Below are positions 35,016 to 43,929 of a stretch of 64,000 bases of DNA, piece after piece. The notes below the pieces were generated by a model. It was not told where the DNA came from. It worked only from the letters and a program-made list of their open reading frames with translations, and did not search any database. The translations under genes were made by a program, and so were the position numbers. Numbering within the stretch: position 1 is the stretch's first letter; each line of letters begins with the position of its first letter. The DNA comes from Streptomyces bikiniensis (GTDB lineage Bacteria; Actinomycetota; Actinomycetes; Streptomycetales; Streptomycetaceae): positions 124,001 to 188,000 of the forward strand of contig JNWL01000001.1 in assembly GCA_000716465.1 (NCBI GenBank). Reading direction: 5' to 3'.

Positions 35016-35669
35016 ATGCCCACGCCTCGCGAACGGCTCGCCGACGCCCGGCTCTACCTGTGCACCGACGCCCGGAAGCGCCAGGGCGACCTGCCCGCCT
35101 TCCTCGACGCCGTGCTCTCCTCCGGCGTGGACGTCGTGCAGCTCCGCGACAAGGGCATGGAGGCCGCCGAGGAGCTGGAGCACCTGGCCGTCCTCGCGGA
35201 CGCCGTCCGCCGGCACGGAAAGCTCCTGGCCGTGAACGACCGGGCCGACGTCGCCCACGCCATCGGCTCCGACGTCCTCCACCTCGGCCAGGGAGACCTG
35301 CCCGTCCCCGCCGCCCGCGCGATCCTCGGTGACGGGATCCTGATCGGTCGTTCCTGCCACGCCGAGTCCGAGGTGGCCGCGGCCGCCGCCGAACCGGGCG
35401 TCGACTACTTCTGCACCGGCCCCTGCTGGCCCACCCCCACCAAGCCCGGCCGGTACGCACCGGGGCTGGACCTCGTGCGGTACGCGGCCGGCCTGGCCCA
35501 GGACCGCCCCTGGTTCGCCATCGGCGGCATCGACGGGACCAACCTCGACGAGGTCCTGGACGCGGGCGCGCGCCGGATCGTCGTCGTCCGGGCGATCACC
35601 GAGGCCGACGACCCGGCCGCCGCGACCGCCGCCCTCGCCGAGCGGGTCCGGGAGCGCGTCGAGGGCTGA
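35016..35669 (+). CDS. thiE: Thiamine-phosphate synthase
   Basis: The 217-aa TIM-barrel enzyme couples HMP pyrophosphate with thiazole phosphate to give thiamine phosphate. Characteristic segments are [34 protein letters not shown] and [16 protein letters not shown], followed by [15 protein letters not shown]. The ATG at 35016 follows a GGGGGGAACC stretch that can serve as RBS. It is on the strand opposite thiOSG, 2 kb away, and shows no TPP riboswitch of its own in the 153-bp upstream gap. Confidence 0.94.
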   Translation: MPTPRERLADARLYLCTDARKRQGDLPAFLDAVLSSGVDVVQLRDKGMEAAEELEHLAVLADAVRRHGKLLAVNDRADVAHAIGSDVLHLGQGDLPVPAARAILGDGILIGRSCHAESEVAAAAAEPGVDYFCTGPCWPTPTKPGRYAPGLDLVRYAAGLAQDRPWFAIGGIDGTNLDEVLDAGARRIVVVRAITEADDPAAATAALAERVRERVEG

Positions 35670-35855
35670 GACACGCCGGGACGCCGGGACCGGGACCCGC
35701 TGAGGCCGGGACCCGCCCGGGACCGGGCCCGTGCGCCGTCCCGCGGGCGTCCGCCCCCGTCCACGACCCGGACGGCCGGTGCCGGATCGGCCGGGACGTG
35801 TCCGAAAAAGTGTCCACCGATCGGACAGGCCGTACGCGGCCCGCCACCCCCCGTC

Positions 35856-35861
35856 TAACCT
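35856..35861 (+). promoter_or_regulatory. -10 hexamer of putative leaderless promoter
   Basis: TAACCT lies 6 nt before the metF ATG at 35868. Just upstream, TGTCCG and CGGACA half-sites flank a CCGATCGG palindrome (about 35799-35827), a possible operator. Confidence 0.45.
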
Positions 35862-35867
35862 GCCGGT

Positions 35868-36785
35868 ATGGCCCTTGGTACCGCTTCCGTCCGCTCGGAC
35901 CGTGCCCGCACGGTCCGCGACATCCTCGCCTCCGGCGGCACGTCGTACTCCTTCGAGTTCTACGCGCCCCGGACCGAGAAGGGCGAGCAGAGCCTCTGGA
36001 GGGCCATGCGCCGGGTCGAGGCGGTCGGCCCCAGCTTCGTCTCCGTGACCTACGGCGCCGGCGGCACCACCCGGGGCGGCACCGTCAAGGCGACCCAGAA
36101 GATCGCCTCCGACAGCACCCTCACCCCCGTCGCGCACCTCACGGCCGTCGGCCAGTCCGTCGCCGAACTGCGCAACATCCTCGGGCAGTACGCCGACGCC
36201 GGCATCCGCAACATGCTCGCCCTCCGGGGCGACCCGCCCGGCGACCCGCTGGGCGAGTGGATCGAGCACCCGGAGGGGGTCCGGTACGCCGCCGACCTGG
36301 TCCGGCTGATCAAGGAGTCGGGCGACTTCTGCGTCGGCGTCGCCGCCTTCCCCGAGATGCACCCCCGCTCCACCGACTGGGACACGGACATCCGGCACTT
36401 CGTGGACAAGTGCCGCGCCGGCGCCGACTACGCCATCACCCAGATGTTCTTCGACCCGGAGAACTACCTGCGGCTGCGCGACAGCGTGGTCAGGGCGGGC
36501 TGCGAGACCCCGATCATCCCCGAGGTCATGCCCGTCGTGAACGTCAAGACCCTCGACCGGCTGCCCCAGCTGAGCAACGCGGCCTTCCCGGCGCGCGTGA
36601 AAGAGCGCATCCTCGCCGTCAAGGACGATCCCGCCGCTGTACGCTCCATCGGTATCGAGTTCGCGACGGAGTTCTGCGCGCGTCTGCTGTCCGAGGGCGT
36701 CCCCGGGCTGCACTTCATCACGCTCAACAGCTCCACCGCGACACTCGAGATCTACGAGAATCTCGGACTGCACCAGCAGTCGTGA
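35868..36785 (+). CDS. metF: Methylenetetrahydrofolate reductase
   Basis: The 305-aa FAD enzyme reduces 5,10-methylene-THF to 5-methyl-THF for methionine synthesis. [15 protein letters not shown] carries the active-site Glu, followed by [30 protein letters not shown] and [13 protein letters not shown], the standard MetF TIM-barrel signatures. The C-terminus [20 protein letters not shown] is typical. The ATG at 35868 fits leaderless initiation. The gene is followed 54 bp later by a membrane-protein gene on the same strand that may be co-transcribed. Confidence 0.95.
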   Translation: MALGTASVRSDRARTVRDILASGGTSYSFEFYAPRTEKGEQSLWRAMRRVEAVGPSFVSVTYGAGGTTRGGTVKATQKIASDSTLTPVAHLTAVGQSVAELRNILGQYADAGIRNMLALRGDPPGDPLGEWIEHPEGVRYAADLVRLIKESGDFCVGVAAFPEMHPRSTDWDTDIRHFVDKCRAGADYAITQMFFDPENYLRLRDSVVRAGCETPIIPEVMPVVNVKTLDRLPQLSNAAFPARVKERILAVKDDPAAVRSIGIEFATEFCARLLSEGVPGLHFITLNSSTATLEIYENLGLHQQS

Positions 36786-36839
36786 CCGGTCGTACCCGCC
36801 CCGACCCGCGGCGGTGACCGTGGAGAGGGGCGGCGGGGC

Positions 36840-37703
36840 ATGGGGTGGACGGTCCTCTACATCGCGTTCGGCGTGGTCGCGCTGTGGCTGCTGGGGGAGG
36901 TGCTCCTCCAGTACAAGGCGCGGCTGCGCTGGCGCGTGCTCGCCTTCTGCGGCTTCCTCTTCGTGGTCCTGGGCGTCCTGCTGCCCTCGGTCCCGGTGAT
37001 CGTCGCCGGCGCGCTCGCCTTCGCCGTCGGCCAGACCTACGTGACGCTCTCGTTCCGCCGGGGCTTCTCCACCGGCTGGGCGATCGGCGGCAACCCGGGC
37101 GCCAGCCGCCGCCGCAGGTCCGGCGCGCCGGACCGGACCGGGCCCACCCTGGAGGTCACCGACCTCTCGTACGACGAGCCGGGCGCCGGCCACCACGGCC
37201 CCGGGGAGCACCCGGAGGCGGCCGCCGAGAGCACGGCGGTCTACGAGCCGCTGCCGATGCCCGAGGACACCGGCCAGTACGGGGTCTACGGCACCGACCG
37301 CGACACCGCCCCCGCCGCCGGTCCCGGTGCCGGATACGACCCGGCGGCCTACGCCCCCTACGCGACGGGACACGACCAGCAGGGGTACGACCAGCAGGGG
37401 TACGACCAGCGGGGATACGAGCAGCAGGGGTACGAACAGCCCGTCCACCAGCAGGGGTACGACTACGGGGCCCCCGGGCAGCAGCAGTACGCCGCCTACT
37501 CCGACCCGTACATCGGCCCGGGCGCGGACGCCCAGCAGTACGGCTCGTACTACGGCGACCCCTACGCCCCCTCGTACACCTACGACACCCCGCCCGGCGG
37601 GGTCTGGGTCCCGCAGCAGCGCGACACCGAGCCGGACCCGGGACAGCGGGCACCGGGGCCGTACGGCCACGAGCCGCACCAGGACGGGCAGTACCGCTAC
37701 TGA
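36840..37703 (+). CDS. Membrane protein with Q/G/Y-rich repetitive C-terminal tail
   Basis: The 287-aa protein starts with two transmembrane helices (WTVLYIAFGVVALWLLGEVLL and VLAFCGFLFVVLGVLL / IVAGALAFAVGQTYV) and a short basic loop. A ~190-residue cytoplasmic or exposed tail of very low complexity follows, with a run of five YDQQGYDQRGYEQQG-type heptads near residues 178-210 and further Tyr/Gln/Gly/Asp/Pro-rich sequence to the end. I recognise it only as a conserved Streptomyces hypothetical. The tail resembles sticker-and-spacer regions that drive phase separation or multivalent binding, which is inference. ATG 36840 follows GAGAGGGGCGG. Confidence 0.8.
   Translation: MGWTVLYIAFGVVALWLLGEVLLQYKARLRWRVLAFCGFLFVVLGVLLPSVPVIVAGALAFAVGQTYVTLSFRRGFSTGWAIGGNPGASRRRRSGAPDRTGPTLEVTDLSYDEPGAGHHGPGEHPEAAAESTAVYEPLPMPEDTGQYGVYGTDRDTAPAAGPGAGYDPAAYAPYATGHDQQGYDQQGYDQRGYEQQGYEQPVHQQGYDYGAPGQQQYAAYSDPYIGPGADAQQYGSYYGDPYAPSYTYDTPPGGVWVPQQRDTEPDPGQRAPGPYGHEPHQDGQYRY
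37381..37440 (+). repeat. Tandem heptad-coding repeat
   Basis: The DNA repeats CAGGGGTACGACCAG-type units with a 15-21 bp period, encoding GYDQQGYDQ-like heptads within the membrane protein tail. Confidence 0.75.
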
Positions 37704-37725
37704 GACCCGCGCGGCCCGCGGGGGG

Positions 37726-39159
37726 TCACTGCGAGCCGCGGAAGTCCGCGCCCTCCACGATCAGTCCCGCCACCAGCGCGCCCGACATGCCCGCGTGGGC
37801 GAGCCCGCCGCCCGGGTGCGACCAGCCGCCCGCGAAGTACAGGCCCGGCAGCGGCGAGCGGTTGGCGGCCGGGAGCAGCCGCCCGCCCGCCCCCGCGAGC
37901 GCGGGCCCGGGCACCTCGGCGGCGCCGGTGTCCCGCCGTACGTCCTCCGGGGTGCGGACGTGCCGCCACAGCAGCCGGTCCCGCAGGCCCGGCACCGCCC
38001 GCCCGGCGGCCTCGACCATCCGGTCGGCGAACGCCTCCCACTCCTGCCCCGGAGCCGTGCGGACGGTCGCCGTGACCGTCACCGCCTCGTGGTCCGCGTC
38101 CGGCCGCAGCGCCGGGTCGTCCGGCCGCAGCACGGTCACCGCCGGACCGCCGCCCTCCGCGTGCACCACCGTGCGGTGGACCGCGTCCGCCTCCCGCGCG
38201 CCGCGCAGGGCCAGACAGACCGTCACCCGGCCGGTGCCGAGCACCTGGTGACGGGGCCAGTCCTCGCCGCGCTCCCACTCCACGACCTGGTCGCGGTAGA
38301 GCGCCGGCACCGGCGCCCCGGAGACCACGTGGTCGGCCGCGACCTCCCCGCCCCCGTCCAGCCGCACGCCGACCGCCCGGCCGTCCTTCTCCAGGACGTC
38401 CACCACCGGAGTGTCGAAGACGAACTCCACCCGCCGCTTCCGGCACCGCTCGTACACCGCGTCGGCCAGCGCCCGCAGGCCCCCGGCCACGTACCAGCTG
38501 CCGAAGGTCTGCTCCATGTACGGCAGGACGGCGGCCGAGGCCGGGGCGCCGGCCGGGTCGAAGCCGTACGCCCACGCGTACGCGTCGAGCAGGGCGGCGA
38601 GCCGGGGATCGCGCAGCTCCCGCGCCCCGACCTGGGCGAGCGTCCTCGTCGGGCGGCGCAGCAGGCCCGCCTTCGGGGCCGGGTACGGCTCGCGGGCGAG
38701 CGGCGCCGGGTCGGCCGGCTGCGGCTCCTCCAGGAGCGGCCGGCGGGTGCGGTCCCAGGCCTCGCGGGCCCGGGTCAGGAAGTCGCCCCAGCGCTCGCCC
38801 GCGCCCGCGCCGAGCGCCGCGTCCAGGGCGGCGACCGTGCCGGCCCGGGAGGCGTTCGGCAGGTCCACGCGCGTGCCGTCGGCGAAGACGTGACGGGCCG
38901 CCGGATCGACCTGCGTCAGCGCGACGCACTCCTCCAGGGGCTCCTTGCCCGTCTTCACGAACAGGTCCCGGTACACGGCGGGCAGGTGCAGCAGCCCCGG
39001 GCCCGTGTCGAAGGCGAAGCCGTCGCGCGCGTACCGGCCCACCGCGCCGCCGTGCGTCGGCCCCCGCTCGTACACCGTCACCCGGTGGCCCGCCACGGCC
39101 AGCCGGGCCGCCGCCGCCATGGCGCCGAGTCCCGCGCCGATCACCACAATCCGTGCCAT
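37726..39159 (-). CDS. CrtI-family FAD-dependent oxidoreductase (phytoene desaturase-like)
   Basis: The 477-aa flavoprotein has an N-terminal FAD motif ARIVVIGAGLGAMAAAARLA and then GGAVGRYARDGFAFDTGPGLLHLP, the second conserved block of carotenoid desaturases and related oxidoreductases. The C-terminal GLYFAGGWSHPGGGLAHAGMSG matches the FAD contact of that family. No phytoene synthase or other carotenoid gene is nearby, so the substrate may be a different isoprenoid. The ATG at 39159 is 7 nt after TAGGCT. The product has no signal peptide. It converges on the Q/G/Y-rich protein gene. Confidence 0.86.
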   Translation of the reverse strand: MARIVVIGAGLGAMAAAARLAVAGHRVTVYERGPTHGGAVGRYARDGFAFDTGPGLLHLPAVYRDLFVKTGKEPLEECVALTQVDPAARHVFADGTRVDLPNASRAGTVAALDAALGAGAGERWGDFLTRAREAWDRTRRPLLEEPQPADPAPLAREPYPAPKAGLLRRPTRTLAQVGARELRDPRLAALLDAYAWAYGFDPAGAPASAAVLPYMEQTFGSWYVAGGLRALADAVYERCRKRRVEFVFDTPVVDVLEKDGRAVGVRLDGGGEVAADHVVSGAPVPALYRDQVVEWERGEDWPRHQVLGTGRVTVCLALRGAREADAVHRTVVHAEGGGPAVTVLRPDDPALRPDADHEAVTVTATVRTAPGQEWEAFADRMVEAAGRAVPGLRDRLLWRHVRTPEDVRRDTGAAEVPGPALAGAGGRLLPAANRSPLPGLYFAGGWSHPGGGLAHAGMSGALVAGLIVEGADFRGSQ

Positions 39160-39166
39160 GCCGGCG

Positions 39167-39172
39167 AGCCTA
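39167..39172 (-). promoter_or_regulatory. -10 hexamer of putative leaderless promoter
   Basis: TAGGCT on the minus strand lies 7 nt before the ATG at 39159. Confidence 0.45.
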
Positions 39173-39202
39173 TCCGGCCCCTCCGACACCCCCGGGAAGA
39201 GG

Positions 39203-39841
39203 TCAGGGGCGCCGCGGCCCGTCGTCGGGCGGGGGAGGGGTGCGGGCCCCGGCGGCGATCCGCTTCTCCTCCCGGCGCTGCGACCTGCGGCGCAGGAAGC
39301 GCCGGATCCGCTGCGCGAGGAAGGCGATCGTCACCAGGCCGAGGAGCAGCAGGACGCCCGCGACGACCGCCGCCGCCACCGGATGGAAGAGCGCGAAGGT
39401 GACGACCGCCGCCACCCCGAGGTCCTCCGCCAGGCTCACCCCGACGTTCGAGAACGGCTCCGGCGAGGTGTTGACCGCCATCCTCGTCCCCGCCTTGACG
39501 AAGTGGCTCAGGAGGGCCGTCGACCCGCCGACCGCCGCGGCCGCCAGCTCCGGCAGCGACCCGTCCTGCCCGGCGAGCAGGGCGCCGACGACGGCCCCCG
39601 CGACCGGCCGGATCACGGTGTGGACGGAGTCCCACACCGAGTCGACGTACGGGATCTTGTCCGCCACCGCCTCGCACAGGAACAGCACGCCCGCGACGAC
39701 GAGGACGTCGGTGCGCTGCAGGGACTCGGGCACCTCGTCGGTCAGCCCGGTCGCGCCGAAGAGGCCGAAGAGCAGGACCACCGCGTACGCGTTGATCCCG
39801 CTCGCCCAGCCGCTGGTGAACACCAGGGGGAGTACGGACAC
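39203..39841 (-). CDS. DUF4126 membrane protein
   Basis: The 212-aa membrane protein has about five hydrophobic segments. It begins VSVLPLVFTSGWASGINAYA, the family's conserved N-terminus, followed by VPESLQRTDVLVVAGVLFLCEAV-type helices, a DKIPYVDSVWDSVHTVIRP motif and a basic, proline-rich C-terminal tail. DUF4126 function is unknown. I place the start at GTG 39841, 7 nt after TACGAT, because longer in-frame versions add an unrelated Pro/Arg-rich extension with no RBS. Confidence 0.8.
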   Translation of the reverse strand: MSVLPLVFTSGWASGINAYAVVLLFGLFGATGLTDEVPESLQRTDVLVVAGVLFLCEAVADKIPYVDSVWDSVHTVIRPVAGAVVGALLAGQDGSLPELAAAAVGGSTALLSHFVKAGTRMAVNTSPEPFSNVGVSLAEDLGVAAVVTFALFHPVAAAVVAGVLLLLGLVTIAFLAQRIRRFLRRRSQRREEKRIAAGARTPPPPDDGPRRP

Positions 39842-39848
39842 GTCCGCG

Positions 39849-39854
39849 ATCGTA
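39849..39854 (-). promoter_or_regulatory. -10 hexamer of putative leaderless promoter
   Basis: TACGAT on the minus strand lies 7 nt before the DUF4126 GTG at 39841. Confidence 0.5.
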
Positions 39855-40098
39855 ACCAGGACTGAGTACCCGTACCTAGGGCGCGAGATGAGTAGGCGCG
39901 CGGATGGGGCCGGCGGGGTCCGGAGGAGAGAGTGGAGCCCACGGAAGGGGCGCGGCTCCGGGACCGCCGGCACGGGGCGGCGGAACGGGGCCGTGCGCCT
40001 GACGGTGGCGGAGGGCACGGGGGCACGGGGGTGCGCCTTCCGGCACGGGGGGTGCGACGGGAAGCCGGTGCGGCGAGGCTCGGGGGGATCGAGCCTCA

Positions 40099-40220
40099 TC
40101 GCACCGGCTTCTTCCGTGCCCGGATGCTCTTCGCGCCCGGGCGCGTCCCGTCCCCGAGCGCTTTTCGTGCCGGGTGCTTTCCTGTCCGGGTGCTTTCCTG
40201 TCCGGGCGCCTTTCCGTCTC
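40099..40220. repeat. Degenerate ~16-bp tandem repeats
   Basis: About seven units are visible. Two consecutive copies are identical, TGCTTTCCTGTCCGGG at 40175-40190 and 40191-40206, and neighbours such as GCTTTTCGTGCCGGG are variants. The array has strand asymmetry: pyrimidine-rich on plus. Confidence 0.7.
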
Positions 40221-40249
40221 CACGCGCGCGTGGAGAAGCGGAGGGCCGG

Positions 40250-40861
40250 TCAGCGGCGGCCGCCCACCCGCCCGTGCAGCAGTCGGGAGAGGGCCGCGTG
40301 GACGTCGTCGAGGGAGCGCTCGCTCTGGAAGGCCTGCCAGTCGAGCGCGGCCACGAGCACCATGCCGACCAGCGCCGCCGCCGTCAGCTGGACGTCGATC
40401 TCCTCGCTCAGCTCCCCGGCCTCCACCCCCTCGCGCAGCACCCCCTCGACCACCGCGACCGCCTCCTGGCGGACCACCAGGAGCGTGGAGTTCCAGGCCC
40501 GGTTGGTGCGCCACAGCTCGGCCACGTACAGCTGGGTGAAGGCCGGGTAGCGGTCGATGAAGACGAGGCCCGCCCGGATCATCGCGTCCAGCGCGTCGAC
40601 CCGGCTCCCGCCGCGCCCGGCGGTCTCCTCGGCCGCCGTGCGCAGGGAGGCGGTGAGCAGCGACACCCCGTGGCGCAGCAGCTCCTCGAAGAGCTCGGTC
40701 TTGCTCTTGAAGTTGTAGTAGACCGTGCCCTTGGCCACGCCGGCCCGCTCGGCGATCTCGTCCACCGTCGTCGCGGAGAAGCCCTGCTCCGCGATGAGCG
40801 TGACGGCCGCTTCATAGAGCTTCGCGCGCGTGGCCCGGCGTCTGGTGCTGCTGCTGTCCAT
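40250..40861 (-). CDS. TetR-family transcriptional regulator
   Basis: The 203-aa protein has an N-terminal TetR DNA-binding domain (KLYEAAVTLIAEQGFSATTV, then EIAERAGVAKGTVYYNFKSK) and an all-helical ligand domain. It is the last gene of a putative operon with the YhgE/Pip protein and an ABC-like ATPase, read from 43929. The start is ATG 40861 (MDSSSTRRR); a GTG at 40885 is the alternative. It probably autoregulates the operon through the near-perfect 28-bp palindrome at 43929-43956. The ligand is unknown; lipophilic or cationic compounds are usual. Confidence 0.9.
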   Translation of the reverse strand: MDSSSTRRRATRAKLYEAAVTLIAEQGFSATTVDEIAERAGVAKGTVYYNFKSKTELFEELLRHGVSLLTASLRTAAEETAGRGGSRVDALDAMIRAGLVFIDRYPAFTQLYVAELWRTNRAWNSTLLVVRQEAVAVVEGVLREGVEAGELSEEIDVQLTAAALVGMVLVAALDWQAFQSERSLDDVHAALSRLLHGRVGGRR

Positions 40862-40904
40862 GGGGTCGATTCTCACAGGTGTCACGGGTGGTACCGGTCC
40901 TGTC

Positions 40905-42992
40905 TCACAGGGTCAGTTCGGGGTGGAGCCGGTCCAGCGTCCAGACCTGCCGCCTGCGGGCCGAGACGGCGGTCAGGGCCAGGGCGCCCACGGTGAACGC
41001 CGCCAGGACCGCGCAGGACTGCCAGACGGGTTCGAGCCCGCCGCCCGTGATCAGCCGGCGCAGCGACTCGACCACGTACGTCATCGGCAGGAAGGGGTGG
41101 ATCGCGTTGAAGAAGGCCGGGCTGGTCTGGACGGGGTACGTGCCGCCCGCCGAGGTCAGCTGGAGCATCAGGGCGGCGAGCACCAGGATCCGGCCCGCCG
41201 CGCCGAAGCGGGCGTTGAACCACTGGATGATCGCGGTGAAGCAGCAGGTGACCAGGGCGAGGAAGCCGACCGTGCCGGCGGCCCGCGCCATCTGGAGGCC
41301 GAGGCCCCAGTGCAGGACCGACATCAGGGCCGCGACCTGGAGGAGCCCGATCGCCGCCACCGGGAGCCAGCCCGCGAGCGCGATCCGCCAGGCGGAGCCG
41401 CCCGCGGCGAGCGCGCGCCGGTTCAGCGGCTGGATGATCATGTACGCGACCATCGCGCCGACCCAGAGGGAGAGCGGGATGAAGTACGGGGCGAAGCCGG
41501 TGCCGTAGTTCGGCGCCTTGTGCATCGACTGGGAGGCGAGCCGCACCGGGTCGGCCATGACCTCCGTGCGCTTGTCGCGGGCCTGCTGGTCGTAGTCCGG
41601 GATCTGCCCGACCCCGTCGCGCAGCCCGCCGGCCAGCTCGCCGGAGCCGTCGGCCAGCTTGAACAGGCCGCCGTCCAGGTCGCCGGCGCCCTTCTTGAGC
41701 TTGCCGACGCCGGCGTCGAGGTTCACCGAGCCGGTCTTCGCCTCGCCGATGCCGGTGTGCAGCTTCTCCGCGCCCGCCGCGACCTTCCTGGCGCCCGTGT
41801 TCAGCTCGTTGATCTTCCGGATGGCGTCCTCGACGTCCCGGTCGAGGTGCGGGGCGCGGGCGGCCAGCTCGTCGGCCTGCTTCTTGAGCGTGACCAGGCG
41901 CGCGTTCAGCGTCTTCAGGTCGCCGTTGCCGTCCTCGGTCAGCTCGTGCACGTCGTCCGCGATGACGGCCACGTCGGCGGCGGTGACCGCGGCCCGCTGG
42001 AGGACCTTGCACGCGCGCGCGTCGGGCTCCGGGGCCTCCGTGCACTCCTCGCGGTGCAGGGCGGCCAGCTCCTCGTCGGCCTTGTGCGCGGCGGTGCGGA
42101 GCTGGGGGCCCCGCTTCACCAGGATGTCCAGGTTGTGCTGGACGGCGGTGGCCGAGTCGGAGACCAGCCGGGCCGTGTCGCGGATCGACTTGCCGTTGTT
42201 CGCCAGATAGGGCCGGACCTTGTCGGCGGTGCCGTTCACCTTGTCGGCGAGCGACTGGGTGCCGTTCGCGACCTTGCGGGAACCGCTCTCCAGCTCCTTG
42301 GCGCCCTTGTCGAGCTTCTTCAGGCCCTCGGCCAGGTCGCCGCTGCCGGTCTTGGCGTCCCCGAGGCCGTCCGCCAGGCTCTTGGAGCCCTTCTTGGCCC
42401 TGTCCACGCCCTGCTTGAGGTCGGCCGCGCCCTTGGCGGCCTTCTCGGTGGCGTCGTGGATGTCGGAGAAGGAGATGAAGATCTTGTCGAGGAAGGTGCG
42501 CGAGGACTTGGTGGAGGCGGCGGTGCGCACCTCGGAGAAGACCGTCCGGGAGATCTGCCCGACGATGTAGTTGTTCGCGTCGTTCGTCCGCACCTGGAGG
42601 GCGCCGGTCTCGGGGGAGTCGCCGGAGCTGGAGGCGATGCGCGCGCTGAAGTCGCCGGGCATGGTCAGGGACAGGTAGTACGTCCCGTCCTCGACGCCCT
42701 TGCGCGCCTCCTCGTCGCTCACCCGGTGCCACGCGAAGGTCTCGCTCTCCAGGAGCCCCTTCGTGATGTCGTCGCCGGCGTTGATCGCCTTGCCGTCGGC
42801 GGTGGCGCCCCGGTCCTCGTTGACGAGGGCGACGGGGATCCTGTCGAGCCTGCCGTACGGGTCCCAGAACGAGTACAGGTACAGGGCGCCGTACAGCAGC
42901 GGCAGCAGCAGGACCGCGACGAGCGCGGCGCGCGGCAGCTTGCCCCTGCCGAAGCGCCTCAGCTCAAGAGCGGCCAGTTTCGGCGAGCGCAT
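40905..42992 (-). CDS. YhgE/Pip-family ABC-2-type membrane protein
   Basis: The 695-aa protein has an N-terminal helix (ALVAVLLLPLLYGALYLYSF), then a ~450-residue extracytoplasmic region. That region is mostly helical with repeated GxxxLxxGxxxLxxG heptad-like segments (for example ADGLGDAKTGSGDLAEGLKK), typical of YhgE/Pip proteins related to phage-infection and type VII secretion factors. Five to six C-terminal helices with the ABC-2 motif GAMVAYMIIQPLNRR follow. It starts within the upstream ATPase gene (29-bp overlap), so the two are coupled. An export or membrane-stress function is likely; the substrate is unknown. Confidence 0.88.
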   Translation of the reverse strand: MRSPKLAALELRRFGRGKLPRAALVAVLLLPLLYGALYLYSFWDPYGRLDRIPVALVNEDRGATADGKAINAGDDITKGLLESETFAWHRVSDEEARKGVEDGTYYLSLTMPGDFSARIASSSGDSPETGALQVRTNDANNYIVGQISRTVFSEVRTAASTKSSRTFLDKIFISFSDIHDATEKAAKGAADLKQGVDRAKKGSKSLADGLGDAKTGSGDLAEGLKKLDKGAKELESGSRKVANGTQSLADKVNGTADKVRPYLANNGKSIRDTARLVSDSATAVQHNLDILVKRGPQLRTAAHKADEELAALHREECTEAPEPDARACKVLQRAAVTAADVAVIADDVHELTEDGNGDLKTLNARLVTLKKQADELAARAPHLDRDVEDAIRKINELNTGARKVAAGAEKLHTGIGEAKTGSVNLDAGVGKLKKGAGDLDGGLFKLADGSGELAGGLRDGVGQIPDYDQQARDKRTEVMADPVRLASQSMHKAPNYGTGFAPYFIPLSLWVGAMVAYMIIQPLNRRALAAGGSAWRIALAGWLPVAAIGLLQVAALMSVLHWGLGLQMARAAGTVGFLALVTCCFTAIIQWFNARFGAAGRILVLAALMLQLTSAGGTYPVQTSPAFFNAIHPFLPMTYVVESLRRLITGGGLEPVWQSCAVLAAFTVGALALTAVSARRRQVWTLDRLHPELTL

Positions 42993-43929
42993 CGGCCGCC
43001 CCCTCCTCGGTCGTGGACGCGGGGTCGCCCGCGCCGGTGTCGGTGTCGGTGCGGGGCGCCCCGGCGGTGTCCTCCGGGGCGGTGTCCTCCGGCGCGTCGG
43101 CGGCCTTCTCCGTGGAGACCTTCGCGGGAGCCTCGGGCACCTCCGGGGTTCCGGGCGCCTCGGGGGTTTCGGGGGCCTCCGGGGTTCCGGGCGCCTCGGG
43201 CGCCTCCGTGGTGATCCGCAGCGCGCCCTCCGGGGCCTCGCTGCAGACGGCGAGGACGGTCGTCCCGGCGGCGGTCAGGGAGCGCAGGAGCGCCCAGACC
43301 TCGGTCCGGGCCGCGTCCGAGAGCTTCAGGTCCGTGTCGTCCACGGCGAGCAGCCGGGGGCGCCCGAGCAGCGCGAGGGCGATCGAGAGCCGCAGCGCTT
43401 CGAGCCGCTCCAGGTCCCGTACGGAGGTCCGCCCGCCCTTCGGCAGGGCGTCGAGGTCGAGGCCCGCGGCCGTCACGGCCTCCTCGATCCGGGCCCGGGT
43501 CTCCGCCGCCCGCGTACCGGGGCGCCGCAGCAGCGCCCGCACGGAGCCGTCGAAGCGGCGCTGGAGCAGCGCCCGCTCGCGCAGGTGCTCGGCGACCGTG
43601 AAGGCGGGGTCCAGTTCGTTGACGCCCGGGACCTGGCCCAGCGCGCTGATCCGGCGCACCGCGGCCATCTTCCGGGGCAGCGGGAGGCCGCCGACCTCGG
43701 CGTGCCCCTCCTTGGCCTTCATCCGGCCGGTGAGCGCGAGGAGCAGACAGGTGCGCCCCGAGCCCGACGGCCCCTCGATCGCCACCAGCGAGCCCGGCTC
43801 CGCCCGGAAGGACACCTTCCGGAAGGCCCAGCCCCGCGGTCCCTTCAGTCCGAAGCCGTCCGCGACGACGGCGGCGCCGTGCGGCCGTTCCTCGGCTTCC
43901 GCGCCCACGGGCCCACCCCCATTCCCCAT
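42964..43929 (-). CDS. ABC-transporter-like ATP-binding protein with degenerate motifs
   Basis: The 321-aa protein has an ABC nucleotide-binding fold, but its Walker A is GPSGSGRTCLL, with Arg in place of the essential Lys. The signature motif is not LSGGQ (SVRDLERLEALRL stands in its place), and the Walker B end reads LLAVDDTD rather than D-E. The C-terminal ~90 residues are a disordered Pro/Glu/Ala/Thr repeat tail (APEAPGTPEAPETPEA). It is operon-linked to a YhgE/Pip membrane protein. It may be a regulatory or structural subunit rather than an active ATPase. The ATG 43929 overlaps the operator palindrome; GTG 43908, after GGGGGTGGG, is an alternative. Confidence 0.85.
   Translation of the reverse strand: MGNGGGPVGAEAEERPHGAAVVADGFGLKGPRGWAFRKVSFRAEPGSLVAIEGPSGSGRTCLLLALTGRMKAKEGHAEVGGLPLPRKMAAVRRISALGQVPGVNELDPAFTVAEHLRERALLQRRFDGSVRALLRRPGTRAAETRARIEEAVTAAGLDLDALPKGGRTSVRDLERLEALRLSIALALLGRPRLLAVDDTDLKLSDAARTEVWALLRSLTAAGTTVLAVCSEAPEGALRITTEAPEAPGTPEAPETPEAPGTPEVPEAPAKVSTEKAADAPEDTAPEDTAGAPRTDTDTGAGDPASTTEEGAADALAETGRS

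Larger units (their letters stand above)
39842..40249. other. Gene-free 0.4-kb spacer with degenerate 16-bp repeats
   Basis: Between the DUF4126 promoter and the tetR stop codon I see no gene. Beyond the -10 at 39849 the spacer is G+C-rich, with GGCACGGGG-type runs near 40013-40060 and a series of ~16-bp degenerate tandem repeats (40099-40220). An ACGCGCGCGT self-complementary run follows before tetR ends. Confidence 0.6.

Noticed and set aside
37726..39159. Part of a carotenoid biosynthetic cluster
   Set aside because: The product is CrtI-like, but no phytoene synthase, prenyltransferase or cyclase gene is nearby.
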